This document shows, in pieces, positions 41,357-50,806 of a stretch of DNA of 64,000 bases. The stretch is from Methylobacterium terrae (GTDB taxonomy: Bacteria; Pseudomonadota; Alphaproteobacteria; Rhizobiales; Beijerinckiaceae), in contig NZ_CP029553.1 in assembly GCF_003173755.1 (NCBI RefSeq), positions 1,079,001 through 1,143,000 on the forward strand. The letters run 5' to 3'. Made by a program: the position numbers and the translations under genes. Positions within the stretch are counted from its first letter, which is position 1; each line of letters starts with the position of its first letter. A model generated the notes under the pieces. That model had not been told where the DNA came from. It saw only the letters and a program-made list of their open reading frames with translations, and made no database searches.

Positions 41357-42148
41357 ATGCCCAAGGGTGCCCTCACAGGCTATCTCGACGTCGCGCAAGT
41401 GGTGCTCTACGCGTTCTGGATCTTCTTTGCGGGTCTCGTCTTCTACCTGCGCCGCGAGGACCGCCGGGAAGGCTACCCGCTCGAATCGGAGGTCCATGGC
41501 GGCCTCAAGGGCTGGGACTGGCTGTTCGTGCCGTCGCCCAAAACCTTCCTGCTCGCCGACGGCTCGACCGTGCTGGCGCCGCGCCCGCACGAGGGCCCGG
41601 TCGGCCCGCTCAAGGCGGTCAAGCTCGAGCCCTGGCCCGGCGCGCCGATCGTGCCGACCTCGACCGACGATTCCCGCCTCGCCGACGGCGTCGGCCCGGG
41701 CGCCTACGCGCTGCGCGCCGAGCGGCCGGACCTGACCTGGGAGGGCAAGACCCGCATCGTGCCGATGCGCGTCGCCGACGAGTTCACGGTCTCGGCCGAC
41801 GATCCCGATCCGCGCGGCATGCCGGTCTTCGGCGCCGACGGCGTGCTGGCCGGCACCGTCACGGAGATCTGGATCGATCGCGGCGAGTCGCTGCCGCGCT
41901 ACTACGAGATGGAGCTGGAGGGGGCCCGCGACCGCACCGTGCTGATCCCGGTGACCTTCGCGGACGTGCAGCGCTTCAGCCGGAACAAGACGATCGTCGT
42001 CGAGGCCCTGCTCGCGCGCCAGTTCGCCGGCGTGCCGCAGCAGCGCGACCCCGACAGCATCACCCTGCGGGAGGAGGAGCGGGTCATCGCCTATTACGGC
42101 GCCGGCACGCTCTACGCCACCGATCGCCGCCAGGAGCCGCTGCTGTGA
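41357..42148 (+). CDS. puhA: photosynthetic reaction centre H subunit
   Basis: A 263-residue H subunit with one N-terminal membrane helix (VAQVVLYAFWIFFAGLVFYLRREDRREGYPLE) and a cytoplasmic beta-rich domain with VPMRVADEFTVSADDPDPRG and GEVVDIWVDR-like EIWIDRGESLPRYYEMEL. It stabilises the LM core and shapes proton delivery to the quinone. TAGGAGG provides the ribosome site. The stop overlaps the puhB GTG. Confidence 0.95.
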   Translation: MPKGALTGYLDVAQVVLYAFWIFFAGLVFYLRREDRREGYPLESEVHGGLKGWDWLFVPSPKTFLLADGSTVLAPRPHEGPVGPLKAVKLEPWPGAPIVPTSTDDSRLADGVGPGAYALRAERPDLTWEGKTRIVPMRVADEFTVSADDPDPRGMPVFGADGVLAGTVTEIWIDRGESLPRYYEMELEGARDRTVLIPVTFADVQRFSRNKTIVVEALLARQFAGVPQQRDPDSITLREEERVIAYYGAGTLYATDRRQEPLL

Positions 42149-42783
42149 CGGACCTTCTCCCTCAAGGGCCCATCCCGGACGGGCTGCCCGGCCCGCTGCC
42201 CAAGGGCGAGCGCCTGCTCTGGCAGGGCCGCCCGGCGCCGATGAGCCTCGCGCGCCGCGCCTTCCACGTCGATCTCGTCGCGCTCTACTTCGGCGGGCTC
42301 GCGGCCTTCCAGGCCTACTCCTCCGGGCGGCTCGCCGCGTCCTGGCCGGTGCTGCTCGCCGGCGCCCTGGCGCTCGCGATCCTGTTCGCGCTGGCCTTCG
42401 GCGCCAGCCGCACCACGGTCTACAGCCTGACCGACCGGCGGCTGATGCTGCGCATCGGCATCGCGCTGCAGATGGACATCAACCTGCCGCTCAAGGAAAT
42501 CGAGGGTGCCGGCTTCCACCGCTTCGGCGACGGCAGCGGCGACCTGCCCCTGCGGCTGAAGCCCGGGGTGCGGCTCGCCTACCTGCACCTCTGGCCGCAT
42601 GCGCGGCCCTGGCGCCTGACCCGGCCCGAGCCGATGCTGCGCTGCGTGCCCGAGGCGGAGGCCATCGCCAAGCGCATCGCCGCGGCCCTCGCCGAGGCGA
42701 ACGGCCAGCCGGTCCAGGCCCTGCCGCCGGCGCCCGTCGCCAGCCCCGTCCTGCCCGGCCGCCTCGCGGCGGCGGGCCACTGA
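42145..42783 (+). CDS. puhB: photosynthetic complex assembly protein PuhB
   Basis: A 212-residue protein with a PH-like domain and two membrane spans (HVDLVALYFGGLAAFQAYSSG, LLAGALALAILFALAFGAS). The LPKGERLLWQGRPAP start and TTVYSLTDRRLMLRIGIALQMDINLPLKEI are PuhB signatures. PuhB assists reaction-centre assembly. It begins with GTG 42145, inside the puhA stop (GTGA). Confidence 0.92.
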   Translation: MTDLLPQGPIPDGLPGPLPKGERLLWQGRPAPMSLARRAFHVDLVALYFGGLAAFQAYSSGRLAASWPVLLAGALALAILFALAFGASRTTVYSLTDRRLMLRIGIALQMDINLPLKEIEGAGFHRFGDGSGDLPLRLKPGVRLAYLHLWPHARPWRLTRPEPMLRCVPEAEAIAKRIAAALAEANGQPVQALPPAPVASPVLPGRLAAAGH

Positions 42784-42794
42784 GGGAGCGCGCG

Positions 42795-43244
42795 ATGGCG
42801 CACGACATTCCGGTTCCCCGCGCGCTGCTTCGCAATGCCGGCCTCCTCGTCGCCTTCTCCCTCGCCGCGGTGGCGATCGGCCGGTTCGGTGGCGTCGGCA
42901 CCACGCAGATGCCGCCGGCCCGGGCGCTCCAGGTGCTCGACCTCGCGATCGAGGACCGCCCGGACGGCCGCGTGGCCCTGCGCGACGCCGCGAACGGTCA
43001 CCTCGTCGCCGAGGTGCAGCCCGGCGAGGACGGCTTCCTGCGCGCGACCCTGCGGGTGATGGCCCAGGCGCGCCTGCGCGAGGGGTTGTCGCGAACCCCG
43101 CCGTTCCGGCTCACCCGCTGGGACAACGGCACGCTCTCGCTCGACGACGTCGCGTCGGGCCGGCGGATCAACCTCGAAGCCTTCGGGCTCGGCAACGCGG
43201 CCGCCTTCGCGCGGCTGCTCGAACAGGGGAGGGGCGCATCGTGA
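42795..43244 (+). CDS. puhC: photosynthetic complex assembly protein PuhC
   Basis: A 149-residue protein with one N-terminal signal-anchor helix ([19 protein letters not shown]) and a periplasmic domain containing [38 protein letters not shown] and [16 protein letters not shown]. This is the conserved PuhC layout. In Rhodobacter PuhC affects RC-LH1 organisation. GGGAG precedes the ATG; the stop overlaps the next GTG. Confidence 0.9.
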   Translation: MAHDIPVPRALLRNAGLLVAFSLAAVAIGRFGGVGTTQMPPARALQVLDLAIEDRPDGRVALRDAANGHLVAEVQPGEDGFLRATLRVMAQARLREGLSRTPPFRLTRWDNGTLSLDDVASGRRINLEAFGLGNAAAFARLLEQGRGAS

Positions 43245-43543
43245 TGCAGTGGCTCAGCGGCAAACGCCGCATCGAGGTGCCGTGCACGGTCGAGATCGAG
43301 CAGACCGCCGAGAGCCTGCACGCCCACGTCACGCTGGACGGGGGCCTGCTCATCGCCCCGGGCGACGAGGTGACGGTGCACGACGCGCCGACCTCCGTGC
43401 CCTACGGCGACCGGATCGTGGTGCGCCGCACCGCCACCGTGGTGCGCGCCGGCGCCATGGAGCGCCTGTGGACCCGCATCGCGGGCCATTTCGAGCTCAC
43501 CGAACTCTACGAAGTCAGCTTCTCGGAAAGGACGCGGCTATGA
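43241..43543 (+). CDS. conserved 100-residue PGC protein between puhC and acsF
   Basis: A soluble, beta-rich 100-residue protein ([65 protein letters not shown]). It starts at GTG 43241 or ATG 43244 and overlaps both neighbours by 4 bp. Small proteins of this type occupy the same puhC-acsF position in other proteobacterial clusters; I know no demonstrated function. Strict coupling to acsF suggests a role in cyclase or complex assembly. Confidence 0.8.
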   Translation: MMQWLSGKRRIEVPCTVEIEQTAESLHAHVTLDGGLLIAPGDEVTVHDAPTSVPYGDRIVVRRTATVVRAGAMERLWTRIAGHFELTELYEVSFSERTRL

Positions 43544-44601
43544 GCGCGACGACCCTGAAGACCCCGAACGAGAGCACCCAATCGGCCCAGGAAACGACGT
43601 TCCTGAGCCCCCGCTTCTACACCACCAACTTCGAGGAGCTCGACCGCACCGACGTCGAGCCGGTGCGGGCCGAGTGGGACGTGCTGATCGCCGAGATGCG
43701 CAGCGATCCCAACAAGCGCCACTTCGTCCGCAATTCCGACTTCGACCTCGACCTGTCCGGCCTCGACCCGGAGCTGCGCAAGGAATTCCTCGACTTCCTG
43801 GTCTCGTCGATCACCGCCGAGTTCTCGGGCTGCGTGCTCTACGCCGAGATGCGCAAGCGCGCCAAGAACAAGGACATCCGCGAGCTGTTCGGCTTCATGA
43901 GCCGCGACGAGGCGCGCCACGCCGGCTTCATCAACGACACGCTGAAGGATTTCGGGGTCGGCATCGACCTCGGCTTCCTGACCAAGGCCAAGAAGTACAC
44001 CCATTTCCGGCCGAAATTCATCTTCTACGCGACCTACCTCTCGGAGAAGATCGGCTACGCCCGCTACATCACGATCTTCCGCCACCTCGAGCGTCATCCG
44101 GACAAGCGCTTCCACCCGATCTTCAAGTGGTTCGAGAAGTGGTGCAACGACGAGTTCCGCCACGGCGAGGCCTTCGCGCTGCTGATGCGCGCCAACCCGA
44201 AGCTGCTCACCGGCATCAACTACTACTGGATCAAGTTCTTCCTGCTCGCGGTGTTCTGCACGATGTACGTGCGCGACCAGTGCCGGCCGGCCTTTCACAA
44301 GGCGCTCGGGGTCGATCCGAAGGAGTACGACTTCCAGGTCTTCGCGATCACCTCGGAGATCTCGCGCCAGGTCTTCCCGCTCACCCTCGACATCGACCAT
44401 CCGGGCTTCCGGGCCGGCCTCGAGCGGCTGCTGTCTTGCGCCCGCGGCATCGAGGAGGCGAGGGCGCGGGGCGGGATCGTCGGCAGGATCCTGCATGCCG
44501 GCCACGCCGCGAAGGCGGCGCTCGCCTTCGCGCGGCTGATGGTGATGCCGGCGAAAGCCAACCCGATGCCCGCGCAGATCCGCCTCAGCCCCGCCTGGTA
44601 G
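43540..44601 (+). CDS. acsF: aerobic Mg-protoporphyrin IX monomethyl ester (oxidative) cyclase
   Basis: AcsF forms ring E using oxygen. This di-iron carboxylate protein of 353 residues shows the metal-ligand helices: [14 protein letters not shown] (Glu94), [11 protein letters not shown] (Glu124, His127) and [17 protein letters not shown] (second E-x-x-H). [15 protein letters not shown] at the N-terminus is typical. No anaerobic bchE gene is in the window, so ring closure here depends on oxygen unless bchE lies elsewhere. It is coupled to the 100-residue gene by ATGA and followed by puhE. Confidence 0.96.
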   Translation: MSATTLKTPNESTQSAQETTFLSPRFYTTNFEELDRTDVEPVRAEWDVLIAEMRSDPNKRHFVRNSDFDLDLSGLDPELRKEFLDFLVSSITAEFSGCVLYAEMRKRAKNKDIRELFGFMSRDEARHAGFINDTLKDFGVGIDLGFLTKAKKYTHFRPKFIFYATYLSEKIGYARYITIFRHLERHPDKRFHPIFKWFEKWCNDEFRHGEAFALLMRANPKLLTGINYYWIKFFLLAVFCTMYVRDQCRPAFHKALGVDPKEYDFQVFAITSEISRQVFPLTLDIDHPGFRAGLERLLSCARGIEEARARGGIVGRILHAGHAAKAALAFARLMVMPAKANPMPAQIRLSPAW

Positions 44602-44608
44602 CGCCCGC

Positions 44609-45391
44609 ATGTCCGACTACGCCGCGCCGATCCTCTACGCCGTCGTGATCTGGTGGTTCCTGACCGGGGCGATCCTCTGGCTGAACCATCGGCCGCGCCG
44701 CACCCATGCCTGGAGCTTCGGCGCGACGACCCTGGCGCTCGTCGGTGCCCTCTGGGTGATCGCCTGGAGCGCCAGCCAGGAAAGCGAGGCGGGGGCCTAC
44801 GCGGCCTTCACGGCGGCGCTGATCGTCTGGGGCTGGCAGGAGATGGCCTTCTACATGGGCTACCTCGCCGGTCCCCGGCGCACCCCGGGCTCGGCCACCG
44901 ATCGGGGCCTCGCCCGCTTCGGCGCCGCGGCGGCGACCAACCTGTGGCACGAGGCGGCGATCATCCTGGGGTTCGTCGCCATCGCTTGGGCGACGGCGGG
45001 CTCTCCGAACCGGATGGCGCTCTGGACCTACCTGGTCCTGTGGGGGATGAACCTCAGCGCCCGTCTCAACCTGTTCCTCGGCGTGCGCAACCTCAACGCC
45101 GAGTTCCTGCCCGAACACCTGCGCTATCTCGGCAGCTTCTTTCGCCGCGCGCCGATGAATGCCCTGTTCCCGGTGGCGATGATCCTCGCCACCGGCTTTC
45201 TCCTGGTGCTGCTGCACCCCGCCGTCACCGAGAGCGCGTCCGCCTTCAAGCGCTCCGGCCACACCATGATGGCGACCCTGATGGCGCTCGCCATCCTGGA
45301 GCACGGCTTCCTGATGCTGCCGCTGCCCTCCGCCGCGCTCTGGGGCTGGGGGCTTCCCGCCCGCCGCCCCGGGGCCGACGCCGCTCCGTGA
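44609..45391 (+). CDS. puhE: putative photosynthetic complex assembly protein PuhE
   Basis: A 260-residue protein with about seven membrane spans (ILYAVVIWWFLTGAILWLNH, WSFGATTLALVGALWVIAWS, AFTAALIVWGWQEMAFYMGYL and so on). The QEMAFYMGYLAGPRRTP, NLWHEAAIILGFVAIAWAT and LNLFLGVRNLNAEFLPEHLRYL segments match PuhE (often annotated assembly protein 2). It lies between acsF and hemA as in other clusters. Confidence 0.9.
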   Translation: MSDYAAPILYAVVIWWFLTGAILWLNHRPRRTHAWSFGATTLALVGALWVIAWSASQESEAGAYAAFTAALIVWGWQEMAFYMGYLAGPRRTPGSATDRGLARFGAAAATNLWHEAAIILGFVAIAWATAGSPNRMALWTYLVLWGMNLSARLNLFLGVRNLNAEFLPEHLRYLGSFFRRAPMNALFPVAMILATGFLLVLLHPAVTESASAFKRSGHTMMATLMALAILEHGFLMLPLPSAALWGWGLPARRPGADAAP

Positions 45392-45439
45392 GAGAGACCA
45401 AGAACACGACCACAAGAACATCGTACAAGGGGACGCTCG

Positions 45440-46651
45440 ATGGACTACGAAGCGCATTTCTCCGCCGCTCTCCAGGGCCTGCACCGCGAGGGCCGCTACC
45501 GGGTCTTCACCGACCTCGAGCGCCAGGCCGGCCGGTTCCCCTACGCCACCCAGCACGGGGCCCACGGCACCCGCGAGGTGACGGTGTGGTGCTCGAACGA
45601 CTATCTCGGCATGGGCCAGCACCCGGCGGTGACGGGGGCGATGCACGAGGCGATCGACCGCTGCGGCGCGGGCGCCGGCGGCACCCGCAACATCTCGGGC
45701 ACCAACCACTACCACGTGCTCCTCGAGCGGGAGCTCGCCGACCTGCACGGCAAGGAGGCCGCACTCCTCTTCACCTCGGGCTACGTCTCGAACTGGGCCG
45801 GGCTCGGGACGCTCGCCTCGAAGCTGCCGGGCTGCGTGGTCTTTTCCGACGAGGGCAACCACGCCTCGATGATCGAGGGCATCCGCTCCAGCCGCGCCGA
45901 GCGCCACATCTTCCGCCACAACGACCCCGACGACCTCGACCGCAAGCTCCGCCTCGTCGATCCCGCCCTGCCGAAGCTCGTCGCCTTCGAGTCGGTCTAC
46001 TCGATGGACGGCGACATCGCGCCGATCGCCGAACTGTGCGACGTCGCCGAGGCGCACGGCGCCATGACCTATCTCGACGAGGTCCACGCGGTCGGCCTCT
46101 ACGGCCCGCGCGGCGGCGGCATCGCCGAGCGCGAGGGGCTGATGCACCGCCTCACCGTGATCGAGGGCACGCTCGGCAAGGCCTTCGCGGTCTCGGGCGG
46201 CTACATCGCGGCCTCGACGGCCTTGTGCGACTTCGTGCGCAGCTTCGCCTCGGGCTTCATCTTCACCACCTCGCTGCCCCCCGCCATCGCGGCGGGCGCG
46301 GCGGCGAGCATCCGCCACCTCAAGGCGAGCGGCGCGGAGCGGGCCCGCCACCAGGACCGCGTCGCGGCGGTGCGCCGGCGGCTCGCGGCGATCGGCATTC
46401 CGCTCCTCGACAATCCGAGCCACATCGTGCCGGTGATGGTCGGCGATCCCGTCCAGTGCAAGCAGATCAGCGATACCCTGCTCGACGAGTTCGGGATCTA
46501 CGTCCAGCCGATCAACTACCCGACCGTGCCCCGGGGCACCGAGCGACTGCGCATCACACCCTCGCCGCTCCACAGCGACGCCGACATCGACCACCTGGCC
46601 ATGGCGCTGGGGGCGATCTGGGGACGGATCGGCCTGGCCCGGGCGGCCTGA
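45440..46651 (+). CDS. hemA: 5-aminolevulinate synthase
   Basis: HemA condenses glycine and succinyl-CoA to 5-aminolevulinate, the entry to tetrapyrroles. It is a PLP enzyme of 403 residues: [23 protein letters not shown] start, [45 protein letters not shown], and the PLP Lys247 in [15 protein letters not shown]. Placing it inside the PGC ties precursor supply to pigment demand; another hemA copy elsewhere is possible. A 48-bp gap separates it from puhE, and a dispersed repeat follows. Confidence 0.95.
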   Translation: MDYEAHFSAALQGLHREGRYRVFTDLERQAGRFPYATQHGAHGTREVTVWCSNDYLGMGQHPAVTGAMHEAIDRCGAGAGGTRNISGTNHYHVLLERELADLHGKEAALLFTSGYVSNWAGLGTLASKLPGCVVFSDEGNHASMIEGIRSSRAERHIFRHNDPDDLDRKLRLVDPALPKLVAFESVYSMDGDIAPIAELCDVAEAHGAMTYLDEVHAVGLYGPRGGGIAEREGLMHRLTVIEGTLGKAFAVSGGYIAASTALCDFVRSFASGFIFTTSLPPAIAAGAAASIRHLKASGAERARHQDRVAAVRRRLAAIGIPLLDNPSHIVPVMVGDPVQCKQISDTLLDEFGIYVQPINYPTVPRGTERLRITPSPLHSDADIDHLAMALGAIWGRIGLARAA

Positions 46652-46670
46652 GGCAAGCGCGACGTCCCCT

Positions 46671-46865
46671 GAACCCTCCCCCTCTGCGGGGGAGGGTGCC
46701 CGGCTGCCAGTGCGAAGCACTCGTGCCCCGGGCGGGGGAGGGGACGCCGCTTCCGAAGAGGTCGCGACCATCATGACGGGCGCGACCTGGATCAGCGTCG
46801 CGGTCCCCTCTCCCGGCTCGCTCCGTTCGCCACCCTCCCCCGCAGAGGGGGGAAGGGATCGGGCG
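46671..46865 (+). repeat. dispersed intergenic repeat, copy C
   Basis: It shares the outer inverted termini (GAACCCTCCCCCTCTGCGG ... CACCCTCCCCCGCAGAGGG) and inner blocks GGAGGGGACGCCGCTTCCGA and ACCTGGATCAGCGTCGCGG with copies A and B. It lies between hemA and bchI and is non-coding. Confidence 0.8.
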
Positions 46866-46923
46866 CCCGGTCGTCGCCGTTCATCGGACACCGTCCTGTA
46901 ACCCGAGCGTCAACCCCATTGAG

Positions 46924-46941
46924 CGTCATTTTCATTAGACA
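46924..46941. promoter_or_regulatory. PpsR-like box upstream of bchI (ACG variant)
   Basis: On the minus strand the site reads TGTCTAATGAAAATGACG, i.e. TGT-N12-ACG, the same one-base variant seen twice before bchC. It lies 55 bp before the bchI start and after the repeat, marking a separate promoter for bchIDO. Confidence 0.6.
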
Positions 46942-46996
46942 ATCACGCTGCTCCCGCCGATCCTGCCTTCCCGACCCTGACCCGCGAGGACCAACC

Positions 46997-48112
46997 GTGG
47001 CCCCCACCCAATCGGCCCTGTCCCGGCGGGCCCCGAAGCCGGGCTTCGCCAAGCCGAGCGTCGTGACGCCCGCCGTGCTCCCGGAGGCCGCGCCCCGCCC
47101 GCCCTATCCGTTCTCGGCCATCGTCGGGCAGGACGCGATGCGCCGCGCGCTGCTGGTCGCGGCGGTCGATCCCGCGGTCGGCGGCGTGCTGGTCTTCGGC
47201 GACCGCGGCACCGGCAAGTCCACCGCCGTGCGGGCGCTCGCCGCCCTGCTGCCGCCGATGCGGGCGGTGGCGGGCTGCGCCTATTCCTGCGACCCGGTCG
47301 AGGCCGGCGGCCTCTGCCCGGCCTGCGCCGCCCGGCGGGGGCAGGGGCTCACCGTGAAGACCGTGCCGGTGCCAGTGGTCGACCTGCCGCTCGGCGCCAC
47401 CGAGGACCGGGTCGTCGGCGCGCTCGATATCGGCCGGGCGCTCGGGGCCGGCGAGAAGGCGTTCGAGCCGGGGCTGCTCGCCCGCGCCAATCGCGGCTTC
47501 CTCTACATCGACGAGGTCAACCTGCTCGAGGACCACCTCGTCGACCTGCTCCTCGACGTGGCGGCCTCGGGCGTGAACACCGTCGAGCGCGAGGGATTGA
47601 GCCTGCGCCACCCGGCGCGCTTCGTGCTGGTCGGCAGCGGCAACCCGGAGGAGGGCGAGCTGCGCCCGCAACTCCTCGACCGCTTCGGCCTCGCGGTCCA
47701 GGTCGCGACGCCCACCGATCTCGCGACACGGGTGACGATCGTGCGCCGGCGCGATGCCTACGAGCGCGATCCCGCCGCCTTCGCGGCCGAGTGGGCGCCC
47801 GAGGAGGCGCGGCTCGGCGCGCAGATCCTCGCGGCCCGGGCGCAGCTCGCCGAAGTCGACGTGCCCGACGCGATCCTCGAAGCCGCCGCTCGCCTCTGCC
47901 TGGCGCTCGGCACCGATGGGTTGCGCGGCGAGCTGACCCTGATGCGCACCGCACGCGCCCTCGCGAGCCTCGACGGCGCCGGGACCGTCACCCTCGCCCA
48001 CCTGCGCGAGGTCGCTCCGAGCGCGTTGAGCCACCGCCTGCGCCGCAACCCCCTCGACGAGGCCGGGTCCGAGGTCCGCATCGCCCGGGCGTTCGCCGAG
48101 GTTCTCGGGTGA
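46997..48112 (+). CDS. bchI: magnesium chelatase ATPase subunit I
   Basis: BchI is the AAA+ motor of Mg chelatase, assembling with BchD rings to drive BchH. From GTG 46997 (371 residues; GAGGA upstream) the Walker A is GDRGTGKST (68-76), Walker B is [20 protein letters not shown], and the family hairpin [42 protein letters not shown] is complete. Upstream in-frame codons to 46919 would cross the PpsR-like box and are unlikely to be translated. The stop overlaps bchD (GTGA). Confidence 0.95.
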   Translation: MAPTQSALSRRAPKPGFAKPSVVTPAVLPEAAPRPPYPFSAIVGQDAMRRALLVAAVDPAVGGVLVFGDRGTGKSTAVRALAALLPPMRAVAGCAYSCDPVEAGGLCPACAARRGQGLTVKTVPVPVVDLPLGATEDRVVGALDIGRALGAGEKAFEPGLLARANRGFLYIDEVNLLEDHLVDLLLDVAASGVNTVEREGLSLRHPARFVLVGSGNPEEGELRPQLLDRFGLAVQVATPTDLATRVTIVRRRDAYERDPAAFAAEWAPEEARLGAQILAARAQLAEVDVPDAILEAAARLCLALGTDGLRGELTLMRTARALASLDGAGTVTLAHLREVAPSALSHRLRRNPLDEAGSEVRIARAFAEVLG

Positions 48113-49824
48113 GCGCGGCGCCCGACGCGATCTGGGGCCAGGCCTGCCTCGCGGCGGCGCTCGTCGCCCTCGATCCGGCTGGAACGGGCGTCGTGATCCG
48201 CGCCCGTCCCGGTCCGGTCCGGGAGGCCTGGCTCGCCCACCTGCACGCCCTGCTCGGGCCCGACAGTCCGGTGACGCGGCTGCCCGCGGCGACCACCGAC
48301 GACGCGCTCCTCGGCGGGCTCGACCTGCCGGCCACCCTGCGGACCGGACGCCCGGTGGCGCAACCCGGGCTGCTCGCCCGCGGCGATGGCGGCGTGATGG
48401 TGGTGCCGATGGCCGAGCGCCTGGGTCCCGGCACCGCCGCGCGGATCGCGCAGGCCCTCGATACCGGCGCCGTCGAGGTCGCCCGGGACGGGATCGCGGT
48501 CCGGCAGCCGGCACGGTTCGGCCTGGTGCTCCTCGACGAGGGAGAGGGCGAGGACGAGGCCCTGCCGGCCTGCCTCGCCGACCGCGCGGCGATCCACCTC
48601 GATCTCGACCCCGTCCCGCCAGGGGTGCTTGCCGCCACGCCGCCGCCGCCCGACCTCGCGGCCGCCCGCGCGGCCCGGCCGGCCGTGCCGGAGGAGAACC
48701 CCGAGACGCTCTGCGCCCTCGCGGCCCGGCTCGGGATCGCGTCGCTGCGCGCGCCCCTCCTCGCCCTGCGGGTGGCGCGGCTGCACGCGGCGCTCGCCGG
48801 CCGGGACATCGTCGCCGACCCCGATCTCGCCGCCGCATTCGGCCTGGTGCTCGCGCCCCGCGCGCGGGCCTGGCCGCAGGACGCCGAGGAGGCACCACCG
48901 GCCGAGCCTCCACCGCCGGAGGGCGACGAGGCCGAACCGCGGACAAGCGACGTGACCGGCGAGGATCGCATCCTCGCCGCCGCCGCAACGAGCCTGCCGC
49001 CCGGCCTCCTCGCCCGCCTCGTCGCGGGCGAGGGGCCCCGCACCCGCAGCCCCGGCGCCGGCCGCAGCGGGGCCACGGCCACGGCGCGGCGCGGCCGCCC
49101 GGTCGGCGCCCGGCCCGGCGATCCGCGCCGCGGACGCCTCGCCCTGATCGAGACCCTGCGGGCCGCGGCTCCCTGGCAGCGCCTGCGCCGGGGAGAGGGC
49201 GAGGCGCGCCTGCGCATCGCGGCGGACGACCTGCGCATCCGCCGGCTGGTGCAGCGGCGCGAGACGACGACGATCTTCGCGGTCGACGCCTCCGGCTCCG
49301 CCGCCCTGGAGCGGCTGGCCGAGGTCAAGGGCGCGGTCGAATCGCTCCTCGCCGAGTGCTACGTGCGCCGCGACCGCGTCGCGCTCGTGGCCTTCCGGGG
49401 TGCCGGCGCCGACCTGCTCCTCGCCCCGACCCGATCCCTGGTGCGGGCGAAGCGCGCGCTGGCCTCCCTGCCCGGCGGCGGCGGCACGCCGCTCGCGGCC
49501 GGCATCGAGGCGGCGGGGCGCCTCGCGGCGGCCGAGCGCCGGGGGGGACGCAGCCCCGTGGTGCTGCTCCTCACCGACGGGCGCGCCAACATCGCCCGCT
49601 CCGGCGCGCCCGGCCGGGCACAGGCGGCGTCGGACGCCCTCGCGGCCGCCCGGACGCTCGCCCGGGAGGGCACCCGCGCCCTGGTGATCGACACCGCCGC
49701 GCGCCCGCAGGAGGCCGCCCGGGGGCTCGCCGCCGCGATGGCGGCGCGCTACCTGGCGATGCCCCAGGCCGACGCCGCGCGCCTGACGAAGGCCGTGCTG
49801 CGCGAGACCGCCCCGCCGGGTTGA
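48109..49824 (+). CDS. bchD: magnesium chelatase subunit D
   Basis: BchD couples the BchI motor to BchH. In 571 residues it has a degenerate AAA+-like N-terminal part (no intact P-loop), a Pro/acidic linker ([16 protein letters not shown]), and a C-terminal von Willebrand/integrin-I domain with the MIDAS DASGS (393-397) and [14 protein letters not shown]. The region around [21 protein letters not shown] is Arg-rich, as in other BchD linkers. It begins with GTG 48109 within the bchI stop; bchO follows 3 bp later. Confidence 0.94.
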   Translation: MSAAPDAIWGQACLAAALVALDPAGTGVVIRARPGPVREAWLAHLHALLGPDSPVTRLPAATTDDALLGGLDLPATLRTGRPVAQPGLLARGDGGVMVVPMAERLGPGTAARIAQALDTGAVEVARDGIAVRQPARFGLVLLDEGEGEDEALPACLADRAAIHLDLDPVPPGVLAATPPPPDLAAARAARPAVPEENPETLCALAARLGIASLRAPLLALRVARLHAALAGRDIVADPDLAAAFGLVLAPRARAWPQDAEEAPPAEPPPPEGDEAEPRTSDVTGEDRILAAAATSLPPGLLARLVAGEGPRTRSPGAGRSGATATARRGRPVGARPGDPRRGRLALIETLRAAAPWQRLRRGEGEARLRIAADDLRIRRLVQRRETTTIFAVDASGSAALERLAEVKGAVESLLAECYVRRDRVALVAFRGAGADLLLAPTRSLVRAKRALASLPGGGGTPLAAGIEAAGRLAAAERRGGRSPVVLLLTDGRANIARSGAPGRAQAASDALAAARTLAREGTRALVIDTAARPQEAARGLAAAMAARYLAMPQADAARLTKAVLRETAPPG

Positions 49825-49827
49825 GCG

Positions 49828-50713
49828 ATGCCCTCCTCCGACGACAGGCCCGCCTTCGCGCGGGAGGGCCGCGACTGGCCGAACCGCGAGGCGAGCTGCT
49901 TCGTCGCCGCCGGCGGGCTGACCTGGCACGTGCAGGAGGCGGGCGCCGGCCCGGCCCTGCTCCTCGTCCACGGCACCGGCGCGGCGACCCATTCCTGGCG
50001 CGGGCTCCTGCCGCTGCTCGCCCGCGACTTCCGGGTGATCGCCCCGGACCTGCCGGGCCACGGCTTCACCGATCCCCTGGCCACCCCGTCGCTGCCGCGG
50101 ATGGCGCGGGCGCTCGCCGACCTCCTGCGCGTCCTCGGCGCGAAGCCCGAGGTCGCGGTCGGCCACTCCGCCGGCGCCGCGATCCTGGCCCGGCTCTCCC
50201 TCGACGGCGGGATCGCGCCGCGCCTCCTCGTCGGGCTCAACGCGGCGCTCAAGCCGTTCCCGGGCATGGCCGGCTTCATCTTCCCGGCGATGGCCCGCGC
50301 CCTGTTCCTGAACCCGGTGACGCCGCGGGTCTTCGCCTGGTCGGCCGATCGCGCGGCGGTGGAGCGGCTGATCGGGGGCACCGGCTCGACCCTCGACCGC
50401 ACCGGCCTCGACCTCTACCGCCGCCTGTTCCAGACCCCGGCCACGTCGCCGGCGCGCTCGGCATGATGGCGCACTGGGACCTCACCGCCCTCGACCGCGA
50501 CCTGCCCCGCCTCGCGACCCCGCTCCTGCTGATCGTCGGCGGCCAGGACCGCACCATCGCGCCCGACGTCTCCTTCGGCCTCGCCGACCGCCTCGGCGGG
50601 CGGGCCGGGTCGAGCTGCTGCGCGGCCTCGGGCACCTGGCGCACGAGGAGAGGCCGGAGGTCGTGGCGGCGTTGATCCGGGACGGGGCGGCGCGCGAGGG
50701 AGCGGTGGCGTGA
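49828..50713 (+). pseudogene. bchO: bchO, Mg-chelatase-associated alpha/beta hydrolase, with two frameshifts
   Basis: Homology to BchO starts at ATG 49828 (WPNREASCFVAAGGLTWHVQ, LLVHGTGAATHSWRGLLPLL, AVGHSAGAAILARLSLDGG). The frame breaks near 50436-50442 (CCCCGGCC, where CCCCGGGCC would keep frame) and stops at 50466. The next frame carries MMAHWDLTALDRDLPRLATP and LLLIVGGQDRTIAPDV, then breaks again near 50603-50609 (GGGCCGGG, where GGGCCCGGG would restore it). The third frame reads VELLRGLGHLAHEERPEVV to TGA 50713. Restoring one base at each point gives 295 residues, the normal length. This is either a recent pseudogene or two consensus errors in GC runs; I favour errors. Confidence 0.85.
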
Positions 50714-50788
50714 TCGCCCACGATCCTCGCTGACGCCCGATGCGGCGTTTCCTTTCCCGCTTGCCAGCCGCCCCGACCGCGATGATAG

Positions 50789-50806
50789 TGTCAACTTATG
50801 TTGACA
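50789..50806. promoter_or_regulatory. PpsR box overlapping the crtI start codon
   Basis: TGTCAACTTATGTTGACA is a perfect TGT-N12-ACA palindrome nearly identical to the bchF box (one base differs). The crtI ATG (50798) lies inside it. Confidence 0.88.

Noticed and set aside
49356..50675. A single long plus-strand frame across bchD and bchO
   Set aside because: Only its last part encodes BchO residues. The rest is a shadow of bchD. It is explained by the bchO frameshift.
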